Below the pieces are notes generated by a model that saw only the letters and a list, made by a program, of their open reading frames with translations, had not been told where the DNA came from and did no database searches. Both the position numbers and the translations under genes were made by a program. A stretch of 64,000 nucleotides of DNA, taken from positions 1 to 64,000 of the forward strand of contig CAZAED010000001.1 of the NCBI GenBank assembly GCA_964484145.1, written 5' to 3'. Positions 61,912 to 64,000 of this stretch are shown here, in pieces. Position 1 is the stretch's first letter. Each line of letters opens with the position of its first letter. The DNA is from JAEUSF01 sp964484145 (GTDB lineage: Bacteria > Patescibacteriota > Doudnabacteria > UBA920).

Positions 61912-62292
61912 ATGAATACAACCCTAAACCAAATTCCCACTTTAGCAAAAAAAATCGCTACTAATATTAAAGGCGGAGAAATATTTGCGCTTGTTGGCAC
62001 TTTAGGTAGCGGCAAAACCACCTTTACCAAAGCTTTAGGCAAAGCGCTTAAAATTAAACACCATATTACCAGCCCAACTTTTGTCTTAATGAACCGCTAC
62101 GCCTTTAAAAAGGCGGAAAAAAAACTACATTTATACCATTTGGATATTTACCGTTTAAAAAACTTTAAAGATGTAACAGCTTTAGGCATTAAAGAAATAT
62201 GGGGACAAAAAGATGCTGTTACAATAATAGAATGGGCGGATAAAATTAAAAAGCACTTGCCTAAAAAAACTAAATTTATTTTCTTTCAATAA
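61912..62292 (+). CDS. tsaE: tRNA t6A biosynthesis ATPase TsaE
   Basis: 126 residues, a normal length for TsaE. Walker A is GTLGSGKTTFTKALG near residue 29; TSPTFVLMNRY and the LYHLDIYRL motif, typical of TsaE, follow. IIEWADKI matches the family's WxE-like end. TsaE binds the TsaB-TsaD pair and drives its cycle in t6A formation. Its TAA touches the ATG of the next gene, so the two are coupled. Confidence 0.95.
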   Translation: MNTTLNQIPTLAKKIATNIKGGEIFALVGTLGSGKTTFTKALGKALKIKHHITSPTFVLMNRYAFKKAEKKLHLYHLDIYRLKNFKDVTALGIKEIWGQKDAVTIIEWADKIKKHLPKKTKFIFFQ

Positions 62293-63537
62293 ATGAAGAA
62301 AAATAGTATTAAAATTTTAATCGCGCTTTTGCTTTTAACTTTAGCGCCAAAAGCCTATGCCGCTGACCAACAAGCCAGAGGCTTTTTAAGCACCCAAGAT
62401 TTTGTTGTAAACTTTCAAGATCAAACCTTTAAACTACCCAAAGACGAATTAAATAAAATGAGTGGTATGTACCTAGTGCCGGTAAGTAGTAATATAATTT
62501 ACCACGAACAAACAAAAGAGGAGTTAAAGGCGGGTTTCCTGAGTGGAAAAATCCAAAACCCCAAAATTAACAGCACCGTCTTTCATTTTGATCCTGAGGC
62601 AATTTATAAATTTGTTTCCCAAACAACTAACGCGGTGGCCAAAACTCCTGTTGAGCCTAAACTTAATATAAAAAATAATTTTGCTACGGAATTCTCGCCT
62701 CCTTCAGATGGAATTTTTGTAGACCCTTCAGAAAATACACTAAAACTTTTAAATAGCCTGGAAGCAAGGCAGGCTTCTATGGAACTGGTCTATTCTTCTT
62801 CCAGCCCAAAAAGCCTACTTTCGGACACTAACTCTTTAGGCATAAACGAATTAATTGCCACGGGTGTTTCGAATTTTAAAGGCAGCCCTAACAACCGCCG
62901 CCACAACATAAAAATTGGCGTAGAAAAGTTTAAAGGCTTAATAATTCAAAAAGGCGAAGAATTTAGTTTTAACAAATACTTAGGACCTGTAGAAGCAGAA
63001 CAAGGTTTTTTACCGGAACTAGTTATAAAAAAAAGCGGCACCGTGCCGGAACTAGGCGGCGGCCTTTGCCAAGTTTCTTCCACTACTTTTAGAGCTGCTA
63101 TGGAAGCCGGACTACCTATAACACAGCGAAGAAACCACGCCTATGCCGTACAATACTATTCCCCCCAAGGCACAGACGCGACCATTTACCCCGGAATAAT
63201 AGATTTAAAATTTAAAAACGATACTCCAGGAGCAATATTAGTCTGGCCTCATTTTGAAGCGGGTGATACTTTAATTTTTGACTTCTACGGCACCAAAGAC
63301 AGCCGTTTGGTAACTTTGGAAAAACCAAGAACTTACGACAGAAAGCCAGATGGTAGTATGAAGTCAGAATGGACTAGAATTGTGGAAAAAGACGGCGTGA
63401 CCTCTTCCTCTACTTTTAAATCTATTTACCAGTCCCCGGCACTGTTCCATAAAGAAGAAGCATTCGTTACCGCTCCCCAGGCCGGCACGCCCACACCAAC
63501 CCCTACTCCAGGAATAATCATTCCAAAAACAAATTAG
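62293..63537 (+). CDS. VanW-family secreted protein
   Basis: 414 residues. A signal peptide (IKILIALLLLTLAPKAYA) and about 190 residues without clear family precede the VanW domain near residues 215-350: FSFNKYLGPV, GGGLCQVSSTTFRAAMEAGLPI, RRNHAYAVQYY and GTDATIYPG. The end is a PTPTPTPG tail. VanW is linked to cell-wall functions, and its exact role is unknown. It is translationally coupled to tsaE and lies 3 nt from ruvB. Confidence 0.9.
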   Translation: MKKNSIKILIALLLLTLAPKAYAADQQARGFLSTQDFVVNFQDQTFKLPKDELNKMSGMYLVPVSSNIIYHEQTKEELKAGFLSGKIQNPKINSTVFHFDPEAIYKFVSQTTNAVAKTPVEPKLNIKNNFATEFSPPSDGIFVDPSENTLKLLNSLEARQASMELVYSSSSPKSLLSDTNSLGINELIATGVSNFKGSPNNRRHNIKIGVEKFKGLIIQKGEEFSFNKYLGPVEAEQGFLPELVIKKSGTVPELGGGLCQVSSTTFRAAMEAGLPITQRRNHAYAVQYYSPQGTDATIYPGIIDLKFKNDTPGAILVWPHFEAGDTLIFDFYGTKDSRLVTLEKPRTYDRKPDGSMKSEWTRIVEKDGVTSSSTFKSIYQSPALFHKEEAFVTAPQAGTPTPTPTPGIIIPKTN

Positions 63538-63540
63538 ATT

Positions 63541-64000
63541 ATGATTACATCTTCCAATGAACAAATAGAAATAAGCGATATTCCGGAAATTTCTCAGCCG
63601 GAAGATGTTGTTATTGACATTAATTTACGCCCGCAAAGTTTTGACGAATATATTGGCCAGCAGGAAGTTAAAGACAATTTGGGAATTTTACTTACCGCTG
63701 CCAAGCAACGCGGAGAAAAAGTTGAGCATTTACTTTTTTACGGGCCCCCGGGTTTAGGCAAAACTACACTTGCCAACATTGTGGCTAAAGAAATGGGCAG
63801 CAATATTAAAACCACATCCGGCCCGGCCATAGAACGCGCCGGGGACTTGGCTTCTATTTTAACCAACCTTTCCGAAGGCGATGTTTTATTTATAGACGAA
63901 ATTCACAGGCTCAACAAAGTTGTGGAAGAAGTTTTGTATCCTGCTATGGAAGACTACGTCTTAGATATTGTTTTAGGTAAAGGTCCGGGCGCGCGCAGCA
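63541..64000 (+). CDS. ruvB: Holliday junction helicase RuvB, cut by window end
   Basis: The first 153 residues are in the window. NLRPQSFDEYIGQQEVKDNL, Walker A GPPGLGKTTL, SGPAIERAGDLA and Walker B VLFIDEIHR match RuvB. RuvB is the hexameric motor that moves Holliday junctions with RuvA (26632). A leading stretch of about 27 residues with acidic content is longer than in some homologues. It is the third gene of the tsaE-vanW-ruvB run. Confidence 0.97.
   Translation, partial: MITSSNEQIEISDIPEISQPEDVVIDINLRPQSFDEYIGQQEVKDNLGILLTAAKQRGEKVEHLLFYGPPGLGKTTLANIVAKEMGSNIKTTSGPAIERAGDLASILTNLSEGDVLFIDEIHRLNKVVEEVLYPAMEDYVLDIVLGKGPGARS

Overview
The window looks like a piece of a Patescibacteria (Candidate Phyla Radiation) genome, AT-rich and read with the standard bacterial code (TAA, TAG and TGA all stop genes here). 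The evidence is the gene set and gene style: a very large N-terminally anchored repeat surface protein, a membrane-anchored alpha-2-macroglobulin beside a PbpC-type penicillin-binding protein, a shortened TsaB, a membrane-anchored Clp-like AAA+ protein, FemAB and VanW proteins, TrmB-type regulators, and several genes with no visible ribosome-binding site. This is inferred from content, not from a marker tree. I see no rRNA, tRNA or CRISPR array.

Layout. 1-9300 (-): one open frame of 3,100 codons, a giant threonine/serine-rich repeat surface protein running off the left edge, with a small helix-turn-helix gene 1 nt upstream. 9904-11124 (-): class I aminotransferase. 11245-18706 (-): rpoC and rpoB with a long structured leader. 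19075-20746 (-): tsaB and a MurE-like ligase. 20910-22476: a divergent pair, a NifU-like domain protein (-) and a TrmB regulator (+). 22519-25510 (+): small membrane protein and membrane AAA+ protein. 25500-27186 (-): FemAB-like transferase and ruvA. 27316-27990 (+): no convincing gene, but a consensus promoter, about 640 nt of dense hairpins and two terminators; I call it a large non-coding RNA. 28191-30263 (+): uvrB. 30271-30992: REP-associated transposase between palindromes. 30998-34645: a second TrmB gene (-) and a three-gene ABC importer (+) behind a leader that can hide its ribosome-binding site. 34842-35916 (+): GC-rich secreted orphan and rpsT. 35970-41088 (-): RhuM-Fic protein with a hairpin-rich leader, a small hypothetical, an HD hydrolase and polA. 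41188-49785 (-): three secreted proteins, one a two-glycosidase SLH protein. 49878-58684: pbpC (+) facing the alpha-2-macroglobulin gene (-). 58792-61759 (-): pilB-like ATPase and DHH protein. 61912-64000 (+): tsaE, vanW-like and the start of ruvB.

How the genes work together. Housekeeping functions are scattered: transcription (rpoBC), t6A tRNA modification (tsaB, tsaE), Holliday-junction processing (ruvA and ruvB far apart), repair (uvrB, polA), and cell wall (MurE-like, FemAB, PbpC, VanW). The secreted load is heavy: the giant protein, the SLH glycosidase protein, an Ig-like protein, A2M and two orphans.

Two patterns run across the window. First, short-period repeats of several families (units of about 7-11 nt) lie between genes and also inside conserved genes (femAB, ruvA, uvrB, polA, HD), where they are translated. 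Second, three single-gene units richer in G+C (20864-21593, 34672-35550, 46721-47915) end in strong terminators; two of them also have consensus-like promoters and share an identical 14-nt Shine-Dalgarno/start stretch. They look like acquired cassettes. Promoters of the form TTGACA-17-TATAAT are easy to see, and for polA and pbpC they put the predicted transcript start at or within 3 nt of the ATG.
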